Shown one piece after another: positions 1-5,872 of a DNA stretch of 9,430 nucleotides (positions are counted from its first letter, which is position 1; each line of letters starts with the position of its first letter). The DNA is from an uncultured Ruminococcus sp. (GTDB lineage Bacteria > Bacillota > Clostridia > Oscillospirales > Ruminococcaceae). The stretch is taken from assembly GCA_937901485.1 (NCBI GenBank), contig CALGTT010000350.1, positions 1-9,430 on the forward strand. The letters run 5' to 3'. The position numbers and the translations under genes were made by a program. Under the pieces are notes generated by a model that was not told the origin of the DNA, made no database searches, and was given only the letters and a program-made list of their open reading frames with translations.

Positions 1-89
1 ATGCTTTCCCGCGAAACAGAGACTTTCCGCATAGGTTGGCTTTCAAACGCGATCGCCAGCGCAGGCTCTGCGCAATTTCCCTGTAATAC

Positions 90-121
90 AAAAAACGCCG
101 GACAGATCATTCCGTCCGGCG
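90..121 (-). terminator. Rho-independent terminator of the nfeD-flotillin operon
   Basis: Read on the minus strand, an 8-bp stem CGCCGGAC / GTCCGGCG (plus-strand arms 96-103 and 114-121) encloses a 10-nt loop and is followed directly by six T residues. It starts 7 bp after the flotillin stop codon, so it closes that operon. On the plus strand the stem is followed by GGTTTTC, a weaker tract, so termination of a plus-strand neighbour is also possible. Confidence 0.9.
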
Positions 122-128
122 GTTTTCA

Positions 129-1550
129 TTATTCCTCTGTCGGTTCAGCAGCTACAGTTTCTACAAACTGCGGTGCTTCTTCAGGTGTTTCCACCTCGGT
201 GATGTCCTTGCCCAGCAGCTCCGGCAGTTCCATGCCAGCCTGCTTGAACAGCTCGTTCAGGGGCGGTACAGCCTTCATCATACCGGAAATAAAGCCGGCT
301 GTGGAGTTCTGACCGTCAGCATTCTGACCGCTGTCCCAGACAGTAACCTTGTCGATCTTGATGTTCTTGATCGCTTCAACCTGAATTGCCACGAGATCTT
401 CAAGCTTCTCTGCAATGAGGAGCTTCACGGCAGCGTCTGCATTGCCGCCGGCAGCGTCCACGATCTGACGCATACCCTCTGCCTGACGAACCAGCAGCTC
501 CTGCTGACCTTTCGCTTCCGCTTCCATCTTCGCAAAGATCGCGTCAGCCTCGCCTCGTGCCTTGCGGCGGATGACCTCAGCCTCTGCCTCAGCGTGGATC
601 TCAGCCTGTTCCTTCGCGATCTCAGCCTTGACGATAACGTCTGCCTGCTGAGTTGCCTTTTCAAGCTGTGCTCTCTGCTGCTCTGCTTCCTGCTGTGCAG
701 CGTAAGCTTCCTGCTTTGCCTTTGCAGCCTGTACAGCTTCGGCAGCGGTTGCCTGACGCAGGGACTCAGCCTCGCGCTCACGGCGTACAGCCTCGGACTG
801 TGCAACAGCTACTCTCGCGGTGTTCTCACCCTCGATTGCAGCCGCATTTGCAGCAGCGACCTGTACACGCTGTTCCTGCTGTGCGTTTGCCTGACCGATC
901 TCACCATCACGGTTCTGCTCAGCAACGCTCTTCTTTGCATCGTTGACAGCCTTTGCAGCCGCTTCCTTACCCAGAGCGTTCAGGTAGCCGGACTCGTCGG
1001 TGATGTCGGTTACGTTTACGTTGATCAGACGCAGACCGATCTTCTTCAGCTCGATCTCTACGTTCTTTGCAACTGCCTGTGTGAACTTCTCACGGTCGGA
1101 GTTGATCTCCTCAATGTCCATCGTTGCAATGATCAGACGGAGCTGACCGAATACGATATCCTTTGCAAGCTCCTGGATCTCCACAAGCTTCAGACCGAGC
1201 AGACGCTCAGCCGCATTCTGCATGACACCCGGCTCTGTGGAAATACCAACAGTGAATCGGGACGGAACGTTGATTCGGATGTTCTGCTTGGACAGCGCAT
1301 TCTTCAGGTCAACGTTCATGGAAATGGGAGTCAGATCCAGATACTGATAGGACTGGATGACCGGCACGATGAATGCCGCACCACCGTGGATGCAGCGTGC
1401 GCTTCTCGGCTGTCCGAACTGGTCAGCACCCACTTTACCGTAGATAACAAGGATCTTGTCGGAGGGACACTTTCTGTAGCGTGACAGGATCGCAAGGACT
1501 GTTGCAACCAGCACAACTGCAATGACGCATACAACAATTAAAATTTCCAT
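129..1550 (-). CDS. Flotillin-like SPFH-domain membrane scaffold protein (FloT/YuaG/YqiK type)
   Basis: Flotillins oligomerise on the inner face of the membrane and organise lipid and protein microdomains. This 473-residue protein has the standard order. It begins with an N-terminal hydrophobic anchor (residues about 3-23) followed by a basic stop (RYRK). An SPFH/prohibitin-homology domain follows (about 27-195, with FIVPVIQSYQYLDL and a conserved IGLRLINVNVTDI stretch). A long Ala/Glu/Gln-rich coiled coil with repeated EA motifs covers about 196-360, and the C-terminal segment is acidic (EVETPEEAP). Length is close to B. subtilis FloT (about 509). The ATG at 1550 is preceded by AAAGGAG (1559-1565) with an 8-nt gap. 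The gene lies 43 bp downstream of an NfeD-like gene, the partner usual for bacterial flotillins, and should share its transcript. Family assignment is secure; the exact orthologue (FloT versus YqiK) is not. Confidence 0.95.
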   Translation of the reverse strand: MEILIVVCVIAVVLVATVLAILSRYRKCPSDKILVIYGKVGADQFGQPRSARCIHGGAAFIVPVIQSYQYLDLTPISMNVDLKNALSKQNIRINVPSRFTVGISTEPGVMQNAAERLLGLKLVEIQELAKDIVFGQLRLIIATMDIEEINSDREKFTQAVAKNVEIELKKIGLRLINVNVTDITDESGYLNALGKEAAAKAVNDAKKSVAEQNRDGEIGQANAQQEQRVQVAAANAAAIEGENTARVAVAQSEAVRREREAESLRQATAAEAVQAAKAKQEAYAAQQEAEQQRAQLEKATQQADVIVKAEIAKEQAEIHAEAEAEVIRRKARGEADAIFAKMEAEAKGQQELLVRQAEGMRQIVDAAGGNADAAVKLLIAEKLEDLVAIQVEAIKNIKIDKVTVWDSGQNADGQNSTAGFISGMMKAVPPLNELFKQAGMELPELLGKDITEVETPEEAPQFVETVAAEPTEE

Positions 1551-1593
1551 CTCAAATACTCCTTTACATTTTGTCAGGTCGGATCATGCCGCG

Positions 1594-2247
1594 TCATTCC
1601 GCCGCACTTTCCACAACAAGGGAATCGCCAAGTACATCCGTCACCAGTACCTGTGTACCGGTCTCCAGCGGTGCTTCGCCGCCGTTGACAGCGTCGATCT
1701 CGCAGAAACGTCCCTGTAACTGCATCGTGACCTTGCCTTCGCCGCTGCCCTTTGCCGGAATGGTCAGATAAACCGTTGCTGTTTCACCAATGGCGTTTTT
1801 CAGATTCAGCGTACCATCCTCTGCAAGCTTTGCAGACATCTGCACGACCTTTGCAACGGCATACATCATGATCAGACCTGCGATCACACCGATCAGAATA
1901 CCCAGCAGCGGCGCAAGACCACCGTTGACGCATACGATCGACACCCAGCCGAATACCGTCAGGAACGTCACGACCGTCTGGAGCGTCAGGAACCGGATAT
2001 TGCCGAAATCCGCCGGATTGCCGCCGTCCATCACGGTATCCCCCATCACATCGCCGTCAAACGCAACGTCCACATCCACATCACCGGAAAGATCCAGTCC
2101 GGATGTGTCCGAAACGTCAATGCCGCCGTCAGACTCACCGCCCAGCATGGACAGGATCGTCTGGAGCACCAGCACAAGCGTTGACGGAATCGCAATGCAG
2201 TAGAGCACCTGTAAAACAGGTCCGAGGTTTTCCCACCACGTTTGCAT
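1594..2247 (-). CDS. NfeD-like (YuaF-type) membrane protein, flotillin partner
   Basis: NfeD-family proteins are membrane proteins with a C-terminal OB-fold, almost always encoded beside a flotillin/stomatin and thought to act with it in membrane organisation. This 217-residue protein has one hydrophobic segment at about 11-34 and two more at about 86-107 and 111-133. A beta-rich C-terminal domain follows (about 146-217, with GETATVYLTIPAKGSGEGKV and ending VLVTDVLGDSLVVE), typical of the NfeD OB-fold. No ClpP-like serine protease domain is present, so this is the short form, as in YuaF (about 174 residues). The segment between the first and second membrane helices (about 38-80) has 12 aspartates and no basic residue. 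The ATG at 2247 has AAGGAGG (2260-2266) 12 nt upstream, slightly far; no better in-frame start is seen. It is the first gene of a two-gene operon with the flotillin. Confidence 0.88.
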   Translation of the reverse strand: MQTWWENLGPVLQVLYCIAIPSTLVLVLQTILSMLGGESDGGIDVSDTSGLDLSGDVDVDVAFDGDVMGDTVMDGGNPADFGNIRFLTLQTVVTFLTVFGWVSIVCVNGGLAPLLGILIGVIAGLIMMYAVAKVVQMSAKLAEDGTLNLKNAIGETATVYLTIPAKGSGEGKVTMQLQGRFCEIDAVNGGEAPLETGTQVLVTDVLGDSLVVESAAE

Positions 2248-2311
2248 AGTTCCACTCGTCCTCCTTTCCCTGAAAGTTCCTTTTTCTTCCCCCGCAGGAG
2301 AAGCATATCAT

Positions 2312-2326
2312 GTAAATTTCATTTAC
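2312..2326. promoter_or_regulatory. Palindromic operator in the nfeD-flotillin promoter
   Basis: This is a perfect inverted repeat, GTAAAT-TTC-ATTTAC on the plus strand. It begins 7 nt downstream of the minus-strand -10 box and so overlaps the expected transcription start, a position where a bound protein would block initiation. The same 6-3-6 architecture with nearly the same arms occurs in the divergent XRE gene's promoter (2563-2577). Binding by that regulator is an inference from position and similarity. Confidence 0.7.
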
Positions 2327-2333
2327 TGAAATT

Positions 2334-2362
2334 ATTATACCGCATTTTTCTCCGTTTGTCAA
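2334..2362 (-). promoter_or_regulatory. Sigma-A-type promoter for the nfeD-flotillin operon
   Basis: On the minus strand there is a perfect TTGACA -35 box (plus 2357-2362), a 17-bp spacer and a perfect TATAAT -10 box (plus 2334-2339). The predicted start near 2327 leaves a leader of about 80 nt before the NfeD ATG. Such a consensus promoter should be strong unless repressed, which fits the operator placed at its start site. Confidence 0.9.
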
Positions 2363-2520
2363 GTGATTTCCGGTAATTTTTTCACTGAACTTTCAAATTT
2401 CTTTTCCATGGTAAAGCAGCACCTCACCGCAGCATCCGTCAGTGCCCGTCCATATACATTATAATCCGACAAAGGCAAAAATTTTTTTCAGTTGTTTTCA
2501 AAAAAATTTTCAAAAACCTC

Positions 2521-2549
2521 TTGCATTTTTGCAAATTATGTGTTATGAT
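2521..2549 (+). promoter_or_regulatory. Promoter of the XRE regulator gene
   Basis: A TTGCAT -35 box (2521-2526), a 17-bp spacer and a TATGAT -10 box (2544-2549) are visible. The -10 is preceded by TGT, giving an extended -10 motif. Upstream A- and T-tracts at about 2476-2518 resemble an UP element. The rest of the 2248-2595 intergenic region holds the two divergent promoters, their operators and the ribosome binding sites; no additional gene was seen in it. Confidence 0.82.
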
Positions 2550-2562
2550 ATAGTAAATGGTA

Positions 2563-2577
2563 GTAAACACAGTTTAC
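2563..2577. promoter_or_regulatory. Palindromic operator in the XRE gene promoter
   Basis: A perfect inverted repeat, GTAAAC-ACA-GTTTAC, lies 13 nt downstream of the -10 box and about 18 bp before the start codon, in the early transcribed region. A further half-site GTAAAT sits just upstream at 2553-2558. The arms match the palindrome at 2312-2326 in the divergent promoter (consensus GTAAAY-N3-RTTTAC). Autorepression by the encoded XRE protein is the simplest reading. Confidence 0.7.
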
Positions 2578-2595
2578 ATGCAAGGAGATGATTCC

Positions 2596-3153
2596 ATGGA
2601 TAACACCGAACTGGGCAGACGGCTGAAAGCGGCGCGTCTGGCAAAGAAAATGACGCAGAGCGACGTTGTGGGCGATTTCATCACGCGCAACATGCTCAGT
2701 CAGATCGAAAGCGGCAGCGCAACTCCCTCCATGAAGACGCTGGAATACCTTGCAGGTGTTCTGGAGATCCCGATGGAACGGCTGCTGGCAGATCAGGGAG
2801 GCCCTGCGGAACCGGAGGCGGTTTCCATACTGAGCCGTGCAAAGTCGCTGCTGAAGGAGAAGGATTACGCAGCACTTCTGCTGATACAGAACGCAGGCAG
2901 CGCGATCAGTGACGAGCTGCACGCACTGCACAGCATTGCACACCTGGAGCTTGCCAAGGAACTTTGCAGGAACAAGCAGGCGGAGCAGATGCAGACCGCA
3001 GTCAATCATGCGCGGCTTGCGGCACAGGAGGCTGCAGCGGGCATTTATGCCAATGACGCGCGTATCGCGGAGGCAAAACAGCTCATCACGGAGATCGCGC
3101 AGTATCTGAGCAGCTACTATTCGAATCTCGCGCAGGCAGGACAAACCACCTGA
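2596..3153 (+). CDS. XRE-family helix-turn-helix transcriptional regulator
   Basis: This is a 185-residue DNA-binding regulator. Residues about 5-62 form a Cro/C1-type HTH: LGRRLKAARLAKKMTQSDV, then ITRNMLSQIESGSATPSMKT as the recognition-helix region, then LEYLAGVLEIPMERLL. The rest (about 72-180) is alpha-helical and rich in Ala, Glu and Leu, possibly TPR-like repeats for dimerisation or signal sensing; no known ligand domain was recognised. The start at 2596 is chosen because AAGGAG (2582-2587) lies 8 nt upstream. The in-frame ATG at 2557 would have no ribosome binding site and would place the operator inside the coding region. The gene is divergent from nfeD-flotillin, and both promoters carry the same palindrome, so it is probably their shared local regulator. 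The signal it responds to is unknown. Confidence 0.92.
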   Translation: MDNTELGRRLKAARLAKKMTQSDVVGDFITRNMLSQIESGSATPSMKTLEYLAGVLEIPMERLLADQGGPAEPEAVSILSRAKSLLKEKDYAALLLIQNAGSAISDELHALHSIAHLELAKELCRNKQAEQMQTAVNHARLAAQEAAAGIYANDARIAEAKQLITEIAQYLSSYYSNLAQAGQTT

Positions 3154-3163
3154 GCACATCACA

Positions 3164-3204
3164 GACAGAAAGCCCCATGCCGTGCAGCGTGGGGTTTTTC
3201 TGTC
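3164..3204 (+). terminator. Terminator of the XRE regulator gene
   Basis: A GC-rich stem CCCCA(TGC) / (GCG)TGGGG is followed by TTTTTC, and the flanking GACAGAAA pairs with TTTTCTGTC to lengthen the stem, so both strands carry an A/T tract. It begins 10 bp after the XRE stop codon. The extended symmetry would let it work in both directions, although no converging gene lies beyond it. Confidence 0.85.
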
Positions 3205-3266
3205 CGCACAGGACGGATCACTTCGATCGGGCACACCGCAGAAGCTTCTGTATTTTCCGCGAAAAC

Positions 3267-3291
3267 GTGCGGGCTTGTCCGCACACTTTTT
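3267..3291 (+). terminator. Possible second terminator upstream of the rpmG promoter
   Basis: A perfect 6-bp stem GTGCGG / CCGCAC (arms 3267-3272 and 3279-3284) with a 6-nt loop is followed by ACTTTTTG. It may be a back-up terminator insulating the ribosomal protein operon from readthrough. The intervening 3205-3266 shows no gene. The short stem and the two bases before the T-tract make this tentative. Confidence 0.45.
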
Positions 3292-3326
3292 GTGCAAAAT
3301 TTCTTTGAAAATCCCGTTTCTCCCCC

Positions 3327-3355
3327 TTGACAAAATGAGAAAAGTATGGTAAAAT
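3327..3355 (+). promoter_or_regulatory. Sigma-A-type promoter of the rpmG-secE-nusG-rplK-rplA operon
   Basis: A perfect TTGACA -35 box (3327-3332), a 17-bp spacer and a TAAAAT -10 box (3350-3355) preceded by TGG (extended -10) give a strong predicted promoter. The expected start is near 3361-3363, leaving a leader of about 113 nt before rpmG. No other convincing promoter was found before the terminator at 5873. Confidence 0.9.
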
Positions 3356-3359
3356 AGAA

Positions 3360-3446
3360 GTACCTCTTTGCGGGGGTATTTTTATGTGCTTTTATACCAT
3401 CCGCCAGTCGAGGGAGGCAAACAACCTAAGCATCCGGTTACGGATG
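3360..3446 (+). promoter_or_regulatory. Structured leader with terminator-like hairpin upstream of rpmG
   Basis: The first transcribed bases can form a hairpin (TACCTC 3361-3366 with GGGGTA 3373-3378) followed by five T residues (3379-3383), which looks like a weak intrinsic terminator right at the transcription start. A second perfect hairpin, CATCCG-GTTA-CGGATG (3431-3446), precedes the rpmG ribosome binding site (AGGAGG, 3460-3465). Attenuation of the operon is possible but inferred; the first stem is short and includes a U-G pair. Confidence 0.45.
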
Positions 3447-3474
3447 AAGAAATCTATTCAGGAGGTGCCGATAT

Positions 3475-3624
3475 ATGAGAGTTAAGGTGACTTTAGCCTG
3501 CACAGAATGCAAGCAGCGCAACTATGTTTCTAAGAAGAACAAGAAAAACGATCCTGAGAGGATCGAAATGAAAAAGCACTGCAAGTTCTGCAGAAAGCAT
3601 ACGCTGCACAAGGAAACAAAGTGA
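3475..3624 (+). CDS. rpmG: 50S ribosomal protein L33 (zinc-binding form)
   Basis: L33 is a small protein of the large ribosomal subunit. This 49-residue product has the family pattern: MRVKVTLACTEC at the N-terminus, an NYVSKKNKKNDPERIEMKK core, and CKFCRKHTLHKETK at the end. Four cysteines in two CxxC pairs (residues 9, 12, 36 and 39) make it the zinc-binding paralogue rather than the cysteine-free form that some Firmicutes use under zinc limitation. The start at 3475 follows AGGAGG (3460-3465) by 9 nt. It is the first gene of the operon and secE begins 15 bp downstream, the usual arrangement in Clostridia. Confidence 0.96.
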   Translation: MRVKVTLACTECKQRNYVSKKNKKNDPERIEMKKHCKFCRKHTLHKETK

Positions 3625-3639
3625 TCGGAGGTCTGACGC

Positions 3640-3954
3640 ATGGCGAAGGAGAAAAAAGACACTTTGCAGAACGCTGAGTCTTCCGTGAAGGAAGAAACAA
3701 AAAAAGCCAAAAAAGACAAGAAGTCCAATAAGAATGATGAAGGCAAGAAGGGATTCTTTGCTGGTATCGCTAAGTGGTTCAAGGATCTGAAGATCGAATT
3801 CAAGAACGTTACATGGCCTACCAAGAAGACTGTCCTGATCAACACCGGCATCGTTCTGGGTACGATCATCATTGCCAGCATTATCGTAGGTCTGCTGGAT
3901 CTGGGACTGCTGGAACTGCTGAAGTTCCTGATCGGACTGAGTCAGGGTGAGTAA
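3640..3954 (+). CDS. secE: Preprotein translocase subunit SecE
   Basis: SecE is the small essential subunit that clamps SecY in the SecYEG protein-export channel. The 104-residue product has a lysine-rich cytosolic N-terminal extension (about 1-37), then the conserved amphipathic segment (FFAGIAKWFKDLKIEFKNVTWP, residues about 39-60, with the hallmark E-x-K-x-V-x-WP). A single membrane helix follows at about 67-95. This is the short, one-helix form common in Firmicutes, with a longer charged N-terminus than the 59-residue B. subtilis SecE. The ATG at 3640 follows CGGAGG (3626-3631) by 8 nt. It sits directly before nusG, a near-universal bacterial linkage. Confidence 0.96.
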   Translation: MAKEKKDTLQNAESSVKEETKKAKKDKKSNKNDEGKKGFFAGIAKWFKDLKIEFKNVTWPTKKTVLINTGIVLGTIIIASIIVGLLDLGLLELLKFLIGLSQGE

Positions 3955-3980
3955 GCGCAAGGCAAGAAGGAGGATTTGAA

Positions 3981-4514
3981 ATGTCGCAGGCGGCAAAATG
4001 GTATGTTATTCACACATATTCGGGTTACGAAAACAAAGTGGCGCAGAATATTGAAAAGGTTGTGGAGAATCGTAAGCTGCACGACTTGATTCAGGAAATC
4101 CGAGTTCCGACCGAGCGTGTTACGGAAATCGTTGACGGCAAGACTAAGGAAGTGGAATACAAGACCTTCCCCGGTTATGTACTGGTGAAGATGATCTGTA
4201 ATGACGATTCCTGGTATGTTGTCCGCAACACAAGAGGTGTTACGGGTTTTGTAGGCCCCGGTTCTGATCCGACTCCCCTTACGGAAAAGGAAGTCGCAGC
4301 AATGGGCGTTGAGGTGACCGGCACATCCTCCATCAAGGTGGATTATAATGTTGGTGACCGCATCCGCGTAACGGGCACAAAACTGGATGGTTTTACCGGT
4401 ATCGTACAGAGCATCGACCTTGAGGGCGGACAGGTTGAAGTACTTGTCAATATGTTCGGACGCGAAACTCCGACGACCATCGCACTGCATCAGGCAGTTC
4501 TGCTTGATGACTAA
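3981..4514 (+). CDS. nusG: Transcription termination/antitermination factor NusG
   Basis: NusG binds the RNA polymerase clamp and modulates pausing and termination; in many bacteria it also couples transcription to translation. The 177-residue protein matches the standard two-domain form. The NGN domain covers about 5-112 (KWYVIHTYSGYENKVAQNI, VPTERVTEI, KTFPGYVLVKM, VRNTRGVTGFVGP). After a short linker, the KOW domain covers about 120-177 (VGDRIRVTGTKLDGFTGIV, then a conserved VLVNMFGRETP stretch). The ATG at 3981 is preceded by AAGGAGG (3967-3973) with a 7-nt gap and lies 26 bp after secE. No inserted domain is present, so this is the housekeeping NusG and not a LoaP- or RfaH-type paralogue. 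Confidence 0.97.
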   Translation: MSQAAKWYVIHTYSGYENKVAQNIEKVVENRKLHDLIQEIRVPTERVTEIVDGKTKEVEYKTFPGYVLVKMICNDDSWYVVRNTRGVTGFVGPGSDPTPLTEKEVAAMGVEVTGTSSIKVDYNVGDRIRVTGTKLDGFTGIVQSIDLEGGQVEVLVNMFGRETPTTIALHQAVLLDD

Positions 4515-4555
4515 GGTTTTTGAGAAAACCGAAAGCATGTATTCAGTTACAAGAT

Positions 4556-4611
4556 GAAAGCGTAAGCTTTCCGTGGGAGAGATGCGGCAATTCCGCACTC
4601 GCCTTTACCAC
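4556..4611 (+). promoter_or_regulatory. L1-binding-site-like mRNA leader upstream of rplK
   Basis: In the nusG-rplK gap a perfect hairpin GAAAGC-GTAA-GCTTTC (4556-4571) is followed by a second element. Its outer helix GTGG (4573-4576) / CCAC (4608-4611) and inner helices GAG/CTC and TGCGG/CCGCA leave an unpaired GCCTTTA on the 3' side. The GTGGGAG...TTACCAC sequences resemble the L1 site of 23S rRNA, a known basis for L1 autoregulation of the L11-L1 operon. The role here is inferred from similarity. Confidence 0.65.
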
Positions 4612-4631
4612 AATAATGGAGGTGCAATATC

Positions 4632-5057
4632 ATGGCACAGAAAGTAGTTGGCTATATTAAGCTGCAAATCGCTGCAGGTAAGGCAACACCTGCTCCGCCT
4701 GTTGGTCCGGCTCTCGGTCAGCACGGTGTAAATATCATGGCATTCACAAAGGAATTCAACGAGAGAACAAAGAATGACATCGGCATGATCATTCCGGTTG
4801 TTATTACTGTTTACGCTGATCGTTCCTTCACATTCATTACCAAGACTCCCCCCGCAGCAGTTCTGATCAAGAAGGCTTGCGGCATTGAGAGCGGCTCCGG
4901 TGTTCCGAACAAGACCAAGGTTGCTAAGATCTCCAAGGAGCAGGTTCAGAAGATCGCTGAGACAAAGATGCCCGACCTGAATGCTGGTTCTCTGGAAGCA
5001 GCTATGAGCATGGTTGCTGGTACAGCTCGTTCCATGGGCGTTGTTGTAGAAGACTAA
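4632..5057 (+). CDS. rplK: 50S ribosomal protein L11
   Basis: L11 binds the GTPase-associated region of 23S rRNA together with the L10-L7/L12 stalk and takes part in factor-dependent steps and stringent control. The 141-residue length is standard. The N-terminal domain shows KLQIAAGKATPAPPVGPALG followed by QHGVNIMAF, with the conserved prolines. The C-terminal rRNA-binding domain has the conserved lysine-rich stretch and ends GTARSMGVVVED. The ATG at 4632 follows GGAGG (4618-4622) by 9 nt. It is 117 bp after nusG, in a gap with no convincing promoter but with an L1-like regulatory RNA, so cotranscription with nusG and translational control by L1 are likely. Confidence 0.97.
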   Translation: MAQKVVGYIKLQIAAGKATPAPPVGPALGQHGVNIMAFTKEFNERTKNDIGMIIPVVITVYADRSFTFITKTPPAAVLIKKACGIESGSGVPNKTKVAKISKEQVQKIAETKMPDLNAGSLEAAMSMVAGTARSMGVVVED

Positions 5058-5086
5058 TTACGGCAGAAAATACTGTCACTCAATAT

Positions 5087-5144
5087 GGTGGGAGGAAACT
5101 TTCCGCTAATCGGATGTGCGAAGCAGCACGCCGGTATTACCACT
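5087..5144 (+). promoter_or_regulatory. L1-binding-site-like mRNA leader upstream of rplA
   Basis: In the rplK-rplA gap an outer helix GTGG (5088-5091) / CCAC (5140-5143) encloses two hairpins: GGAA-ACT-TTCC (5094-5104), and CGG-AT-GTGC with GCAC-G-CCG (5111-5133). This three-way layout and the flanking GGTGGGAGG...ATTACCAC strongly resemble 23S rRNA helices 76-78, where L1 binds. The rplA ribosome binding site (5150-5155) begins 6 nt after the closing helix, so L1 bound here could repress its own translation. Confidence 0.75.
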
Positions 5145-5162
5145 GAATTAGGAGGAAATAAT

Positions 5163-5858
5163 ATGAAACACGGCAAGAAGTATGTAGACAGCCGTAAGGC
5201 TATTGATTCTACAAAGCTCTATGATTCCGTTGAGGCTCTTGAAGTTGTTTGCCAGAATGCAAAGGCAAAGTTTGACGAAACTGTAGAGGCTCACATTCGT
5301 CTGGGCGTTGACTCCAGACACGCTGACCAGCAGGTTCGTGGTGCAGTTGTACTGCCCAACGGTACTGGTAAGAATGTAAGAGTTTGCGTATTCTGCAAGG
5401 AAGACAAGTACGAGGCAGCTCAGGCAGCAGGTGCTGAGGTTGTCGGCGGTCAGGATCTGGTTGACAAGATCATGAAGGAAAACTGGATGGAATTCGACGT
5501 TGTCGTTGCATCCCCTGACATGATGGGTCTGGTTGGCCGTCTGGGTCGTGTGCTCGGTCCGCGTGGTCTGATGCCCAACCCGAAGGCTGGTACTGTAACA
5601 CCGGACGTAGCTAAGGCTGTTACTGAGGCTAAGGCTGGTAAGATCGAGTATCGTCTGGACAAGACCAACATCATCCACTGCCCGATCGGCAAGGCATCCT
5701 TCGGTGCTGAGAAGCTCGACCAGAACTTCGCAACTCTGATGGAAGCAATCGTAAAGGCTAAGCCGGCTGCTGCAAAGGGTACCTACCTGAAGTCCTGCAC
5801 AGTGACTTCCACAATGGGCCCCGGCGTACCGGTTGCAACAACTAAGTACGGTGTTTGA
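5163..5858 (+). CDS. rplA: 50S ribosomal protein L1
   Basis: L1 forms the mobile L1 stalk at the ribosomal E site and, in many bacteria, represses translation of its own operon by binding mRNA. The 231-residue product is standard length and has the L1 signature GRLGRVLGPRGLMPNPKAGT (residues about 125-144), the N-terminal motif FDETVEAHIRLGVD, and the terminal TMGPGVPV. The ATG at 5163 is chosen because AGGAGG (5150-5155) lies 7 nt upstream. Extending the frame to the ATG at 5085 would add 26 residues foreign to the family and would translate the L1-like leader. It is the last gene of the operon, followed 14 bp later by a strong terminator, so rplJ-rplL must lie elsewhere. Confidence 0.97.
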   Translation: MKHGKKYVDSRKAIDSTKLYDSVEALEVVCQNAKAKFDETVEAHIRLGVDSRHADQQVRGAVVLPNGTGKNVRVCVFCKEDKYEAAQAAGAEVVGGQDLVDKIMKENWMEFDVVVASPDMMGLVGRLGRVLGPRGLMPNPKAGTVTPDVAKAVTEAKAGKIEYRLDKTNIIHCPIGKASFGAEKLDQNFATLMEAIVKAKPAAAKGTYLKSCTVTSTMGPGVPVATTKYGV

Positions 5859-5872
5859 TCACTGATGAATTT

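Noticed and set aside
1..86. Open plus-strand frames at the left edge, including one ending at TAA 84-86 just before the hairpin at 96-121
   Set aside because: Only about 27 residues are visible and they match no family I recognise. The frame starting at position 1 runs through the terminator into the flotillin gene. Nothing supports either as a real gene.
594..1484. Long plus-strand open frame opposite the flotillin gene
   Set aside because: It is a shadow of the repetitive Ala/Glu/Gln coiled-coil codons; the product is a Leu/Cys/Ser-rich string with no domain and no ribosome binding site.
2437..2465. TATAAT at 2460-2465 as another promoter (either strand)
   Set aside because: No -35 box at 16-18 bp on either strand; the better promoters at 2334-2362 and 2521-2549 already account for both genes.
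2536..3333. Minus-strand open frame of 265 codons opposite the XRE regulator
   Set aside because: It overlaps a well-supported HTH gene, spans that gene's promoter and terminator, and has Cys/Arg-rich composition without recognisable domains.
4515..4550. Possible internal promoter (TTGAGA) or terminator (GGTTTTTGAGAAAACC) between nusG and rplK
   Set aside because: No -10 match follows at usable spacing. The short AT-rich hairpin (4515-4530) has no T-tract after it, so neither reading is supported.
5085..5162. Upstream in-frame extension of rplA by 26 residues
   Set aside because: The added sequence is foreign to L1 proteins and the ATG at 5163 has an ideal AGGAGG; the stretch is better explained as the L1-like RNA leader.
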